Shown here one piece after another: positions 8,729 through 18,004 of a DNA stretch of 64,000 nucleotides. The stretch's first letter is position 1, and the number at the start of each line of letters is the position of its first letter. This stretch comes from Prorocentrum cordatum (Eukaryota; Sar; Dinophyceae; Prorocentrales; Prorocentraceae): NCBI GenBank assembly GCA_963575745.1, contig CAUYUJ010021137.1, forward strand, positions 1 to 64,000. The letters run 5' to 3'. Under the pieces are notes generated by a model, which ran no database searches, was not told where the DNA came from, and saw only the letters and a program-made list of their open reading frames with translations. The position numbers were made by a program, and so were the translations under genes.

Positions 8729-11413
8729 AACACTCGCTCGGCGTGGAGGCGCCTGTGGCAGTACCATTACAAGGAGGTATTCAACAGCCCCCTGAAGGTC
8801 ATATCGTGGGTTGCGCGTGGCTTGCTTCTACGGGATCCTCCTCGTAGGCGATGCAAGCTTGCAACTTTGTGGTCATATATGGCAAAGAAGTATTTAAGCA
8901 TGCTGCAGGAGACGCATGACGCGGTGGGCTTCTTGGAGGCGCTCGTGCGCTCGCAGATGTACCCCTTCAAGCTCCACTTCTCTGCGATTCGCGAGGGATG
9001 TGGCGAAGGTGTGGCCATGCTGATCCCATCATTGGAGCAGTATGACGGGGAGGAGATGCAACCATCGTGGCACCCAGATCTGTCGACCGCGGAGCTGGGC
9101 CCTGAGCGAATATTAATGATGAAGGTCTGGGTGATGGCGTGGAAGCCTGGCTCGGTCACACACTTGCCTGCAGAGGCTGAAGGGGGTCGTGGCGGAGTCA
9201 CTCTCATCAACGTGCACAACCATGATTGCAGCGGGGAGGACAAGTCGAGAGTGGCGGCAACCTGGCGGAGAGCAATGAGGGAGGTGCGCAGGTCCCTGTT
9301 GCAGGAGCGCTGCGATGTGGGCGGCGACTTCACCCACCCAGTGGAGGGTCGACGCTACTATCGCATGCCGACGGATTTGCCTCGTTGGCGGGGAGCTGAC
9401 GGAGACGCTCAAGAGGAGTGGGCTGCTGCCAAGCGGCCCCTGGTCTCAGCGGCGAAGGCCACGAGGGGCCGCATGATTGCGCTCGCGGAACTGCAGAATG
9501 TCTCGCAGGGCGCGGAGCTCTTCGCCCTGGTGACGCGCTCGGTGGCCAAGACGGCCTGGTCGAACGACGGCACCACGGCGCCCTTGCTGATCAAGTTCTC
9601 TCCGTTGGCTCGGACGCACCTGCGCATTCAAAATGGCAAGGTGCTGGCGAACGGCACTCTGGTTTTCGGGGAAGTCGTATGCTCCACCATGGAACGTATG
9701 CTGGATGTGCGGCGTAAAGGCGCTGCGAGACGGATCCGTTGCGCCTGGGCGACGGTGCTGGCGCTGGAGGGCGAGTACTGGAAGCGGGAGCAGGGCAACA
9801 TAGTGAAGAAGGCCCAGCTGTGGCTCCGCAAGCTGCCCGCCTGGCAGCTGAGCGGCGTCAAGGTGCAGGGTATGGAAGAGCTCCCTGCACCACCTGAGCT
9901 GGAGAGCGTCTCCGTGCGGTCATTCGATGTCGCGATGAAGAATGCTGACGCCAGGCTGGCTGCAGTGCGTGAGTACTGGGGCCACATCTTCAGGAAGAAA
10001 GATTTCGACGAGGGGGTGGTCAGGGAGTACATCGTGCGATGGCCAGCGCCCGCCAGCACGCGCGAGGACTTTGCTCACAGCAAGGAGGATCTACTACGGG
10101 CAGCTCAACGAGGTCGTGATGTGGCCCCTGGACATGACAGGCAGAAGCTGACGTGCCTGGAGCACAACTGGGCCAAGTGCTTCCTGGTGCCGCTGTGGGC
10201 GCCGATCTCGGAGGCGAGCATGATCTTCGTGAAGAGCGCGTTCGGGGTGAGCACTGCTGGCTGGTTGGGCTGCTCGGCCGACTCCATGACGAAGTACCTG
10301 GGCTGCTGGCTGGTGCCAGGCGCAGACCTCGCCAGACTGTGGCACGACTCTTTGTCCAAGCATGCGGCGAGGATGAGAGCGCTTGGAGCCAACGCCCTAC
10401 ACAATGACGCAGTGGCACGTGCGGACAAGGGGCTGGAGATCCCGTGCCTGCTAGACGTGGCCATGATGCCCCCGATCCCCGATCTGCGCGGAGGCAAGGT
10501 GCGGGACCTGCTGCGCGTGCTGCCGTGCGTGCCGACGAAGTCGGACAGGAAGGACTACCTTCTGTCGATGGGCCCCTCCTCGGGCGTCACGGCGCCGCTC
10601 TCCCTCTTCGACTCGGCGGCGACGGCGTGGATGAGGGCGGCGTGCAAGCTGCCGAGTGAGTGGCTCGCCTTCCTCGAGAGCGTTGAGAGCTTCGGCTACG
10701 ACGTCTGGGGCGTGGCGCTGGGCAGGCTGGCGGACCTGCCGACGGACCTCTTCACCTCGTCGTGGTGGCAGGATCGTCGAGGGCCTGCTCGCCACCTCAG
10801 GGACGCACTGATGGGCTGCACGCTGACCAGCAGGCCCAGGAACGGGCATCGGACGGTGGCCTGTCTGTGCGCCGCGAAGAGGCGGACGTTGGCGACGGAG
10901 GCTGCCTGGCTGGCGCAGCACCATCGTGAGAGGAAGAAAAGGTTGGTTGCGTGGCACGCCCTCGTGCCCGCCACATGTGTGTTGGCGCAGAGATGGGAGG
11001 CGCTTAAATGCGTCCTTCGCAATAGAGGGATGGGGGTGAGGTGGGTGGTGGTCAAAGTAATGCGCGGCGCATGGCCCACAGTGGCCAGAATGCATGTCAC
11101 TAATAGTCGCTCGGCCCTCTGTAAGCTTGGGTGTGATAATGAATCTGACAATATGTCACAATATTTGAGGTGTCGGCGCCCGTGGTGGTCCGCCTGTTTT
11201 CCTAGGGATTGTTGTTCTTACTCTGTCAGTCTGAAGCTTTGTTTTGGGTCCCTTTGGGGCCACGCCTCGACCCCCGATGACCCGCTCGTTTGGTCGGTCT
11301 TGAGGCTTTGCCTGACGCGCCAGTGGCACGCTATCCCTTCAGCGCATCCTGGTTCTGGGCCACAGTACGTACTTTGTTGCCCTGATACTGCACGTGCACG
11401 CACGGGTAGGTAG
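8729..11413 (+). pseudogene. LINE-B ORF2 remnant: partial EN, RT core deleted, thumb and tail retained
   Basis: The frame is open to the stop at 11413 and begins just after the ORF1 stop. EN start: KVISWVARGLLL (the usual WN is WV), SMLQETHDAVG, GEGVAMLIP, TLINVHNHDC and GGDFTHP (the Asn of GDFN is lost). Near 9345-9400 the sequence jumps past the SxIDRIF and SDHxP blocks present in LINE-D. Near 10117-10150 it goes from DVAPGHD (the AxGPDxL start of the RT) straight to LEHNWAKCFLVPLW, the thumb that in LINE-D follows the ADD motif. About 270 residues of RT are therefore missing in frame. The tail keeps LRDALMG..., and the zinc knuckle reads CKLGCDNESDNMSQYLRC, with the expected His replaced by Gln. 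No ATG begins the EN; the first in-frame ATG is inside it. It is a dead enzyme despite the unbroken frame. Confidence 0.85.
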
Positions 11414-11710
11414 GCGACTCTTCCTCTGGAGCGACGTTCGCTCCTCGCCCTCCTCTTCCCCCCCCTCCTCCTTCTCCTTTGAGCAGGGGCCGACCGTTCC
11501 GGCATCTCTATAAGCCTACCACGAAATTTTCTGATAACCCGAGAAGGCTCGAATAACGAAAACAACATGTTTGCAACATAAAGCCCATGCTTTCAAACAA
11601 GGCAGTCCCAGTCGACACAGTTATGAGAACAGTTCGTGCAAACCACGAATGGTTCTTATAACATTATTTGGTGGGCCTATTGGCAAGCCAAGACGCCTCG
11701 TCACTGCATG
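11414..11710. other. LINE-B 3' flank, no gene seen
   Basis: A CT-rich run (about 11430-11480) follows the ORF2 stop, then ordinary sequence with no ORF or repeat I could recognise. The true 3' end of LINE-B probably lies here. Confidence 0.5.
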
Positions 11711-11764
11711 ACTCCTCCTCCTCCTCCTCCTCCTCCTCCTCCTCCTCTTCCTCCTCCCCCCCGC
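11711..11764. repeat. (CTC)n pyrimidine tract
   Basis: About 14 CTC triplets grading into CCCCC. It immediately precedes a truncated SL-like sequence (11764-11774), paralleling the tract-SL junctions at 7333 and 20940. Confidence 0.9.
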
Positions 11765-11816
11765 TTGGCTCAAGCGGGGGGGCTCAAGCGGGGGCGCTCA
11801 AGCGGGGGCGCTCAAG
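11764..11816 (+). repeat. Truncated SL 3' end with tandem GGCTCAAG units
   Basis: CTTGGCTCAAG at 11764-11774 matches the last ten bases of DinoSL (TTGGCTCAAG). It is followed by three more GCTCAAG cores separated by G-rich spacers, a tandem of roughly GCTCAAGCGGGGGC. The pyrimidine tract directly upstream makes an SL-derived origin plausible, but the match is short. Confidence 0.5.
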
Positions 11817-12041
11817 GGGGGGGGCGCGGCCGCCATCGCTGCCTTTTCCGTCTTCTTCCTGTTCGGCGAGGTCGCCTCAATTTGGGTTCAATCAGTGGGA
11901 TCTATCAGTGGGATATCACTTCTATCGGTGGGATATCGACTCAATTTGGCGAATTCGTGAATCTTACTGGGTTTTGTCAATTCGGCGCTTCATTTCCATC
12001 TCGAATTTTGGGTAACTGGCTCGTGCTTAACACTTTTGGCC
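11817..12041 (+). other. LINE-C 5' leader region
   Basis: Non-coding leader of ORF1. It contains short repeats around CAGTGGGAT...TATC (11890-11940, three imperfect copies of about 20 bp) and a phrase GTCGCCTCAATTTGGGTTCAA at about 11870-11892 that faintly resembles DinoSL with an insertion. I do not rely on that match. Confidence 0.4.
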
Positions 12042-13106
12042 ATGCCGGCATTGCAGATTGGAGAAACCATGCAAAAACTCTTATCGTTGGATATCGATAA
12101 GCAGAAAAGACTGAGAGACGAAGCTCGGACGGTAGACGACGACAAAGAAAATCAGCAAGAAGCCTCGAAAGCTATGAGAACCCTGGCGGCCAAGGGAGCT
12201 GCTAAGGGTACGGGTTTGGGAGAAAATGGTTCGATTCCATCGGGGGCTGCCTCGACCGCCACCGGTGCCGACGGGTTTCTGGCGCAACTCGAGTTCCTCC
12301 TAGACAAAAAGATCGCTCCTATCAAGGACCGTATTGATTCGTTACAACTTGATGTATTGGGAACTCAAAAGGCGATGGCTCAGGAATTTTCAGTGGCCGT
12401 CACTTTGATCAATGACCATGAAGTAAAGCTTGCCAACCTTGAAGCAGGTGAAACCGAGGTGCAGAAAGCCTTCAACGAAAGGATTCTTGCGGTTGAACTG
12501 GAGCAGAAGTCCCTGCGCGCGGAAATGGCAGCCAAACAGTTAGAAAGTCAATCGAGCCAGGGTCCGTCTAGGAAAAAGGGTCCGCCGTGGGCCAGCACCC
12601 CAAGAGCAGATAGAGACATCTTCATTCTCACCAACCTGGGCTGGAATCTCAAGAAGCAGGAGGCTCTGGAGAAGGCACGGGCTGTCCTTCGCCGGGCGGA
12701 TGTCCCCCAGCCCACGCATATTGTTGCACCATTTGGGTATGGGAGTTGTGTTGAGATTAAATGGAGTTCGATTGCGGTGGGACTTCAAGCGGCAGCTGCG
12801 ATCCGTGATCTCAAGATCCCTGGGCACTTGGAACATATGATCTGGTGTGGCCAGATTAGTACGAAGGAGGAGCGTGGCCCAGCAAAATTGTTCAAGACCG
12901 TATCAGAAGCCCTTGAAAGGGCAATGGGAGATCGCACGGACAGTTACGTGGTTTGTTCTCGGACTCGAAAATTTTTCGTCTTGGACCGTCAGATAGGTGC
13001 TATCAAAGATGGGGAATTTCAGTGGCACGAGTCTCTCAAGGAGATCCCCGACGAAGCGCTCCGCAAGACGCTCAAAGACACCATCGACGAGGCACTATCT
13101 CTCTGA
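12042..13106 (+). CDS. LINE-C ORF1 protein (coiled coil plus RNA-binding-like domain)
   Basis: 354 aa from ATG 12042 (MPALQIGETMQKLL) to TGA 13104-13106; an upstream TTG at 12036 is not needed. An acidic, polar N-terminus (DEARTVDDDKENQQEAS) is followed by a helical, probably coiled-coil region (about residues 85-180: LEFLLDKKIAPIKDRIDSL...ERILAVELEQKSLRAEMAAK). The C-terminal domain contains RDIFILTNLGWNLKKQEAL, PTHIVAPFGYGSCVEIKW and FKTVSEALERAMG, which resembles the ferredoxin-like or RRM-like layout of LINE ORF1 proteins. Its length fits that role, RNA binding in the retrotransposition particle. The reading frame is intact. It ends only 9 bp before the first codon counted for ORF2, in the same frame. 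Confidence 0.8.
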   Translation: MPALQIGETMQKLLSLDIDKQKRLRDEARTVDDDKENQQEASKAMRTLAAKGAAKGTGLGENGSIPSGAASTATGADGFLAQLEFLLDKKIAPIKDRIDSLQLDVLGTQKAMAQEFSVAVTLINDHEVKLANLEAGETEVQKAFNERILAVELEQKSLRAEMAAKQLESQSSQGPSRKKGPPWASTPRADRDIFILTNLGWNLKKQEALEKARAVLRRADVPQPTHIVAPFGYGSCVEIKWSSIAVGLQAAAAIRDLKIPGHLEHMIWCGQISTKEERGPAKLFKTVSEALERAMGDRTDSYVVCSRTRKFFVLDRQIGAIKDGEFQWHESLKEIPDEALRKTLKDTIDEALSL

Positions 13107-13115
13107 GATACTCAC

Positions 13116-16058
13116 GTGAGGGGTCTCGTATGTGCACTCAATGTGCAGGGTAAATGGGCCGACGAGACTCAAATGCAAGCCAACCTAGATTTGCTCGAGC
13201 TGAAGTGCTGGGGCTTAATTTGTATCTTAGAGGCGGATTTCAAGGGCTGTCTTCAAAACGATGGGCTACTACGCCTTGTTTTCAATGGCCACGCTTACTA
13301 CCGCCATCACTCTGGCCCTGGGTGTAGGGCCATGGGCGTGCTTGTGCACAAATCTCTGAGAAAACGTGTGAAAGACATTGTCTGCGATTGGAGATCTATC
13401 CGTGTTGATCTTCGTCCCGACTGTCTCGATGGATGCCACCATCATGCCAGATCCTTTCTCTTCTCTCATCTTGCCCACGATTTTTTCCATGATTCTCTAA
13501 ACTGTGCCATCCAACTCGGTCGATCCCGCCCCGTGGGGTCTACTCTTTCTTGGTTGGGGGACATGAATGCCGATCAAGGTAACGGAGATCCGAAATTCCG
13601 ATCGTTCTGTGAAGCTTGTTCATGCCTCGATCTCCGTTGGTGCCCTCTCAGGTTCCAAGAGACCTCCATGCAATTCACTAGGAAGCCTGATGGTGAGCAG
13701 GCGCTCTCTCAAGCCAACAGCACGATCGATCACATAGCTCTCGCCAGGAGTGATCTCACTTTTGATTGTTTCGCCCGCTGGGCGGGCGTCCCAGGGGACC
13801 ATGCCCTTGTTGGCTGTGATGTGCTGGCCTTTCACCAGCAGGTGCGTAAGAGAAGACCTCTCTTGTGGACTCCTACAAACATTTTGGAGGTTAGGAAGAT
13901 CGCCCAGGGTCTGTTTCCCGAATCAGCGGAACTTATTCGTTTAAATGACGAAGAACAGCCCGATTCATGTGCGGTCAGGTATCATGACCCAAGGGACCTC
14001 ACCCTCTCCTTTGATTTCTGGGAAAACATGTTGGGCCAGGTTTATGAAGCGACTCAGGCTCTCCCAAGGAGTTTTAGGAGATTTGCCGAAGAGCCATTTT
14101 GGGTCAAGAGTCTCAGGACACGGTTCAACTCCGAACTTAACGAAGCCACGAGGGTCTCATTGGGTCAGCTCCTCTTGAAAGCTCTCAAAATAACTAAACT
14201 TCAACGCGATTTGGCTCAGGTTGCGCTCAACGCCTCTCAAGGAAAACGGGTCTGGGCCTCCCGCAAGTCCCTCCTACCCATATTGGGTTTCTGTGTAGAT
14301 CAAGTCAAGATTTTTGAAGTGGACCGCTGTACCACACTGGTTGCTGAAGAATACAGCGAGAGGTGGGGACTCTCAGAATCGGAGCGGCAAGAGGACATCG
14401 CCTGGCTTCGCTCTTTGGGTTTCTTCAACTTCTACAACGACCCCATCATTCCCTCCCTGCTGGAAGACGCGCTGGACAACATCAAGGCACCCCGTAAGAT
14501 CGACACAGAGTTCGCCTGTACGGCGGTAGTAAAAGCCTCGGGATGGTCCCAAAGGCTCACGGGGTGTATACAGGCCTGCTTAGGCGATCCCGAATTTTGG
14601 AACGATGTCACATTCGGGGGCCACCTGGGTAACAAGATCAAGGGTTTTGGAACCCCTTCTCAAACCAGAGTTGTCATTCCTCAGCCAGCAATTGCCAAGA
14701 TTGGGCACGCATATGTGGCAAGGGCCATTCTGCCAGTTTTGGATTCTTACACTGATTCTAAAGGTCTCAAAGGTCTTATTTTTGGGCTCAGCAAAGGTGG
14801 ACAATTACAGGAACTTCATACCAGTGTCTATCACATTTTAGAATACGGCAGAGATCATTTTAACAAAGGAATGGTTGGGATTACTGACATCAAAGCTCAC
14901 CACGATCAGATTCGTTATGGATTAGTCCTGCGGAGTCTACTGGGACGGGGAGTCCCTCTTTTCTTAGCAGTGGGCTGCATCAGATTGCATAGGAACCCTC
15001 GAGTCTCCATCTCCCTTTTGGATTCAAACACTGGGATTATCCAGAGAGACCGTGGGTTGATGCAGGGAGCTGGGACTGCATGCATACTGGCGCGCGTTTC
15101 CGTAGAAGATTGCTTCGCCTCCACCCTGGAGAAAATTACCCATTCTTCTTTGGGAATCTCTATCCGTTGTGAGCAGTTGGGCTTCGATTTCAGGATTGCC
15201 CTTCTCAGCTGGTCAGATAATATCTTCGTGGTGGCGTCCTCGGAACAAGACCTTGCAACTCTGACTGCACTGGTAGAGTCGGAGCTCTGGAATGAACATC
15301 GGCTCAAACTCAAAGACGGTCGGGAAATCCTTCCGGCCTACCCCTATTTCTTTCAAGGATACAATTGGTCCGATCCCTTTGGGAAAACTTGGTCTGTTGT
15401 ACCGGAGGCTAAGGTGCTGGGTCCGATTCTCTCTGCCACTGGATCCTGTCACGAAGATGTCAAGCAGGGTATTTCACAGATCAACAAAGCCTTTTGGGCT
15501 AACAGTAGGTTCTTGATCAACGAGCAGATCCCCATGTCTAAACGTCTCTCAAAACTTAACTGTATGGCGGGGGGGATTATCCGCTCCAGAGGTGCTGCCT
15601 GGGTCCCTTGTAAGACGACGGCGGATTTGATTACCAAGGCTCAAAATCAATGTATCAGGATCATGTTGAAACTCAAAAGGCTCCCGGGGGAATCTCCCGA
15701 ACAGTTCAGTTTACGCAGAAATCGCAAAACCAAGGGATTCAAAGATGTTTCATGGGCTATTTTCCATTTGGATTCAGCTATTAGTTGGGTTTCACACATG
15801 CAAAGACATCCAGAAGATTTTTCGTCGAGGCTGTTTCAATATTGCAAGCATTGGGTCATTCAGAATCGCTCCTTTGATAACTTTGGGGGCAGCCGTGCCC
15901 ACTCACGCTCGCATAGGGGATATGTTTTCAGGTATGACAAGGATGCCTGGACCACCTTATTCTCTCCTCAGGGCTCCCGGGACAAAAAGTTTCGTTTGGG
16001 TCTTGCTCAAGAAATGCTTGATTGGGTTCGGCAACCGCCTCACCTTCGCCTTCAGTAG
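13116..16058 (+). CDS. LINE-C ORF2: endonuclease-reverse transcriptase
   Basis: 980 codons, open from just after the ORF1 TGA to TAG 16056-16058. It has no ATG at its natural beginning: EN sequence starts at once (RGLVCALNVQGKWADE) on a GTG codon, and the first in-frame ATG (about 13173) would cut the first EN strand. Translation may need readthrough of the TGA, reinitiation, or a non-AUG start. EN motifs: WLGDMNAD (13552), NSTIDHIAL (about 13718) and PGDHALVG (about 13790), so the catalytic Asp/Asn/His set looks present. RT motif A is GITDIKAHHDQI (14878-14913), motif B RGLMQGAGTACIL (about 15052) and motif C LSWSDNIFVV (15205-15234). Motif C therefore has D-N where most RTs have D-D. I recall xVDN-type motifs in other dinoflagellate LINEs, so this may be a clade trait. 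The C-terminus (basic, W-rich) shows no clear zinc knuckle. The frame is unbroken, suggesting recent activity or selection. Confidence 0.85.
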   Translation: MRGLVCALNVQGKWADETQMQANLDLLELKCWGLICILEADFKGCLQNDGLLRLVFNGHAYYRHHSGPGCRAMGVLVHKSLRKRVKDIVCDWRSIRVDLRPDCLDGCHHHARSFLFSHLAHDFFHDSLNCAIQLGRSRPVGSTLSWLGDMNADQGNGDPKFRSFCEACSCLDLRWCPLRFQETSMQFTRKPDGEQALSQANSTIDHIALARSDLTFDCFARWAGVPGDHALVGCDVLAFHQQVRKRRPLLWTPTNILEVRKIAQGLFPESAELIRLNDEEQPDSCAVRYHDPRDLTLSFDFWENMLGQVYEATQALPRSFRRFAEEPFWVKSLRTRFNSELNEATRVSLGQLLLKALKITKLQRDLAQVALNASQGKRVWASRKSLLPILGFCVDQVKIFEVDRCTTLVAEEYSERWGLSESERQEDIAWLRSLGFFNFYNDPIIPSLLEDALDNIKAPRKIDTEFACTAVVKASGWSQRLTGCIQACLGDPEFWNDVTFGGHLGNKIKGFGTPSQTRVVIPQPAIAKIGHAYVARAILPVLDSYTDSKGLKGLIFGLSKGGQLQELHTSVYHILEYGRDHFNKGMVGITDIKAHHDQIRYGLVLRSLLGRGVPLFLAVGCIRLHRNPRVSISLLDSNTGIIQRDRGLMQGAGTACILARVSVEDCFASTLEKITHSSLGISIRCEQLGFDFRIALLSWSDNIFVVASSEQDLATLTALVESELWNEHRLKLKDGREILPAYPYFFQGYNWSDPFGKTWSVVPEAKVLGPILSATGSCHEDVKQGISQINKAFWANSRFLINEQIPMSKRLSKLNCMAGGIIRSRGAAWVPCKTTADLITKAQNQCIRIMLKLKRLPGESPEQFSLRRNRKTKGFKDVSWAIFHLDSAISWVSHMQRHPEDFSSRLFQYCKHWVIQNRSFDNFGGSRAHSRSHRGYVFRYDKDAWTTLFSPQGSRDKKFRLGLAQEMLDWVRQPPHLRLQ

Positions 16059-16071
16059 CCATTGGCTTGGT
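16052..16071 (+). other. Possible SL relic at the ORF2/ORF3 junction (weak)
   Basis: TCAGTAGCCATT--GGCT aligns with DinoSL over its first half with one mismatch and a two-base gap, about 15 of 22 positions overall. The TAG of ORF2 falls inside it. Alone it is near chance level; it is listed because the stronger relic at 19596 shares the same TCAGTAGCC variant. Confidence 0.3.
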
Positions 16072-17219
16072 CTGGCGTGATCCAGACTCACATTTGTTAC
16101 CGTACTGCGCCCAGCGGGGCTACCTTTCTTTTCACCACGGACACCTGCTACTCTCAGGATCTGGATTTGGTTGGGAATCAGATTCAGCCGACAATTCCCC
16201 TTTTCTTTGGATTCGATCGCCACGCCTTAGATCGTTGGGCTCGGAAGCGTCTGGATAAGATGGAGCCGAAGCCCATGCTTACCACGAATGAGAAGAAAGT
16301 CAAGCTGCAGAAGAAGCTCGAGCAGAAAAAGGAGGACCAAGCAAGGACGGTCGAGATCAAGAATCAGGGCCTCAAGGCCAAAGCATCGTCAGGTGCTGAC
16401 TCTCGCGAGTCCAGGGTGCTCCCTACCCCGCCTCCAGCACCTGTGCACAGGGGAGACTCTTTGTCTCGGAGCCGATCACCGATTGCCAGGAAGATGCAGT
16501 TCTCAGGTGGGTTCAAGAAGCAATTGCAGGGTGGTGGGTCGGGGTCCAAGCCAGAGCCGGACGAGGCCTTGCCAGAGACACAGGACTACCGAGAGGAAGC
16601 GCCTGTCAGACACTCCCCGCCCTCTTCGGGGGGCTCAGACTCCAGGAGCTCTACCTCTGGATCTGAAGCGGAGGTCGACTCGCCTGACCGGAGATCGCAG
16701 CCTGCCCCCAAAAGCTGGGAACAGGACAAGAAGCCCTGGATCAGCAAGTTAGGCCCACCAGTGCTGAAGTCCCAGTTGGAATACGATCACTCAGGCTGCC
16801 CAATTTTCGCTCCGAAGGGCGGCGCAGACCACACGAGCTCAAGGCGTTACATTATGGTTTTCGTACCCCAGCTCACAGGTTTGAATACCTTCAAGGCCAA
16901 GGTCGGGGAACATTTCCAAATCATCACAGTTCGTGAGCTGACGCCTTTCATCATTGATAATCAAGGTCCCTTGGTTTCAGACAGTATTCCAGTCTTGGGA
17001 GAGCACGGATATCTCACCACCAGGGACGTCACGAAGATTCTTTGGCACTTTGGGCTCCAAACATTTCGTTTCAAGGACATTCATTTGTTCAATGCGCGCT
17101 TTTACACCAAAGAGGCCTTCATTGGCCAGAGGTCTGCCCAAAGAAGGAGAGGCTCCATGACAAATCGCAGATCTTTGCTGGCAGCTGCATTGTGGCCCTC
17201 CTCTTCATTAAGGATATGA
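16062..17219 (+). CDS. LINE-C ORF3, unrecognised protein, in frame with ORF2
   Basis: Open frame continuing after the ORF2 TAG with no other interruption; the first ATG is at 16260 (MEPKPMLTTNEKK), giving about 319 aa. Sequence before that ATG (FFGFDRHALDRWARKRLDK) also looks coding, so readthrough of the TAG is possible. Layout: a highly charged Lys/Glu helix (NEKKVKLQKKLEQKKEDQ), a Ser/Pro-rich disordered middle with SRSRSP, acidic serine runs, then a folded-looking domain (YIMVFVPQLTGLNTFKAKVG, ELTPFIIDNQG, ILWHFGLQTFRFKDIHL). I do not recognise a family. Near 17160 a frameshift may hide more coding: another frame reads SQIFAGSCIVALLFIKDM and continues to a stop at 17314. The stop context lies in an SL-like stretch (16052-16071). 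Confidence 0.55.
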   Translation: MAWSGVIQTHICYRTAPSGATFLFTTDTCYSQDLDLVGNQIQPTIPLFFGFDRHALDRWARKRLDKMEPKPMLTTNEKKVKLQKKLEQKKEDQARTVEIKNQGLKAKASSGADSRESRVLPTPPPAPVHRGDSLSRSRSPIARKMQFSGGFKKQLQGGGSGSKPEPDEALPETQDYREEAPVRHSPPSSGGSDSRSSTSGSEAEVDSPDRRSQPAPKSWEQDKKPWISKLGPPVLKSQLEYDHSGCPIFAPKGGADHTSSRRYIMVFVPQLTGLNTFKAKVGEHFQIITVRELTPFIIDNQGPLVSDSIPVLGEHGYLTTRDVTKILWHFGLQTFRFKDIHLFNARFYTKEAFIGQRSAQRRRGSMTNRRSLLAAALWPSSSLRI

Positions 17220-17377
17220 TTGAAGATGTGGGAGATCTTATCACGGTGGAGTCTGGGAGTAACGGAGCCAATGTAAGGTGCCATCTGCTTTGCAAACCTC
17301 GCTTCCTGATGTGATCGAGGCAGTTCCGAAGATACGGCTTAAGTGTTTCAGTCCTTTGGGCCCTCAGCTCATTTCTT

Positions 17378-17911
17378 GGTTCAATCTGGGAATAATCTGG
17401 GATTACAAGTGCTTTATTTCATTGGGCCCCCAGGTCATTTCTCTGGGGCTGGGTTTACATCCTGTTCTCCTCAATTTGACTGTCAGGGCCAAAGTAGTGG
17501 GGTCGATTCTTGCTCTTTGCCCACAGCCTCGACGTGACAAGTCTCAACTTGGGATTGCTTTGCGCTTAGTTTGGTCCTTCACTTCAGTTCAAAACGGGCT
17601 TGGATGGGATTGTTAATTTCATCACGTTAGCCAGGATGATGACTCTCGGTTCAATCTGGGAATTTCTGGGATTACAAATGCTTCATTCCATTGGGCCTTC
17701 AGGTCATTTCTCATGAGCTGGGATTGCATCATGTTCTTCTCAATTCGGTAGTCGGGGCCAAGTAGTGGGGTTGATTCTCGCTCTTTGCCCACAGCCTCGA
17801 AGTGACAAGTTTCTACTCGGGGTCGCTTGGCGCTTAGTTTGCTTCTTCACCTCAGTACAAATGGGTTTGGCCTGGGATTGTTAATCTCACTTCGTTGGCC
17901 AGGACGATGAC
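17378..17911 (+). repeat. 270-bp tandem duplication in LINE-C
   Basis: Two copies start at 17378 and 17648 (both GGTTCAATCTGGGAAT) and share CTTTGCCCACAGCCTCG, CGCTTAGTTTG and a CCAGGA(T/C)GATGAC end. They are diverged but collinear over about 265 bp. Neither copy has a long ORF. The block separates ORF3 from ORF4 and may be non-coding or regulatory. Positions 17912-18004 carry nothing else evident. Confidence 0.85.
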
Positions 17912-18004
17912 TGCCGTCCGATCCCTGATAAAGTGTATCTCTTATCCCTGTCTCACCATCTTATGGATCCACATCTGTCGGTTGTCTTGGTGTCCTGGTG
18001 CTTT

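Larger units (their letters stand above)
7333..11413 (+). mobile_element. LINE-B: SL-bearing, internally deleted LINE of the same family as LINE-D
   Basis: It begins with the SL relic and has ORF1 and ORF2 in the order seen in LINE-D. The 5' leader is homologous to LINE-D: both have GATACCGCT...CCGCGG about 30-45 bp after the SL. ORF1 is intact, while ORF2 has lost the C-terminal half of the EN and the whole RT palm in frame. The 3' boundary was not defined; after 11413 a CT-rich stretch (11430-11480) and then unremarkable sequence reach the (CTC)n tract at 11711. This copy cannot supply its own RT. Confidence 0.88.

Noticed and set aside
11870-11892. SL-like phrase GTCGCC...GGGTTCAAT upstream of LINE-C ORF1
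   Set aside because: Needs a two-base insertion and several mismatches; not distinguishable from chance.
16056-16067. TMV-type leaky stop context (UAG CAR YYA) at the ORF2/ORF3 junction
   Set aside because: The sequence is TAG CCA TTG, which does not fit the consensus; readthrough remains only a possibility.
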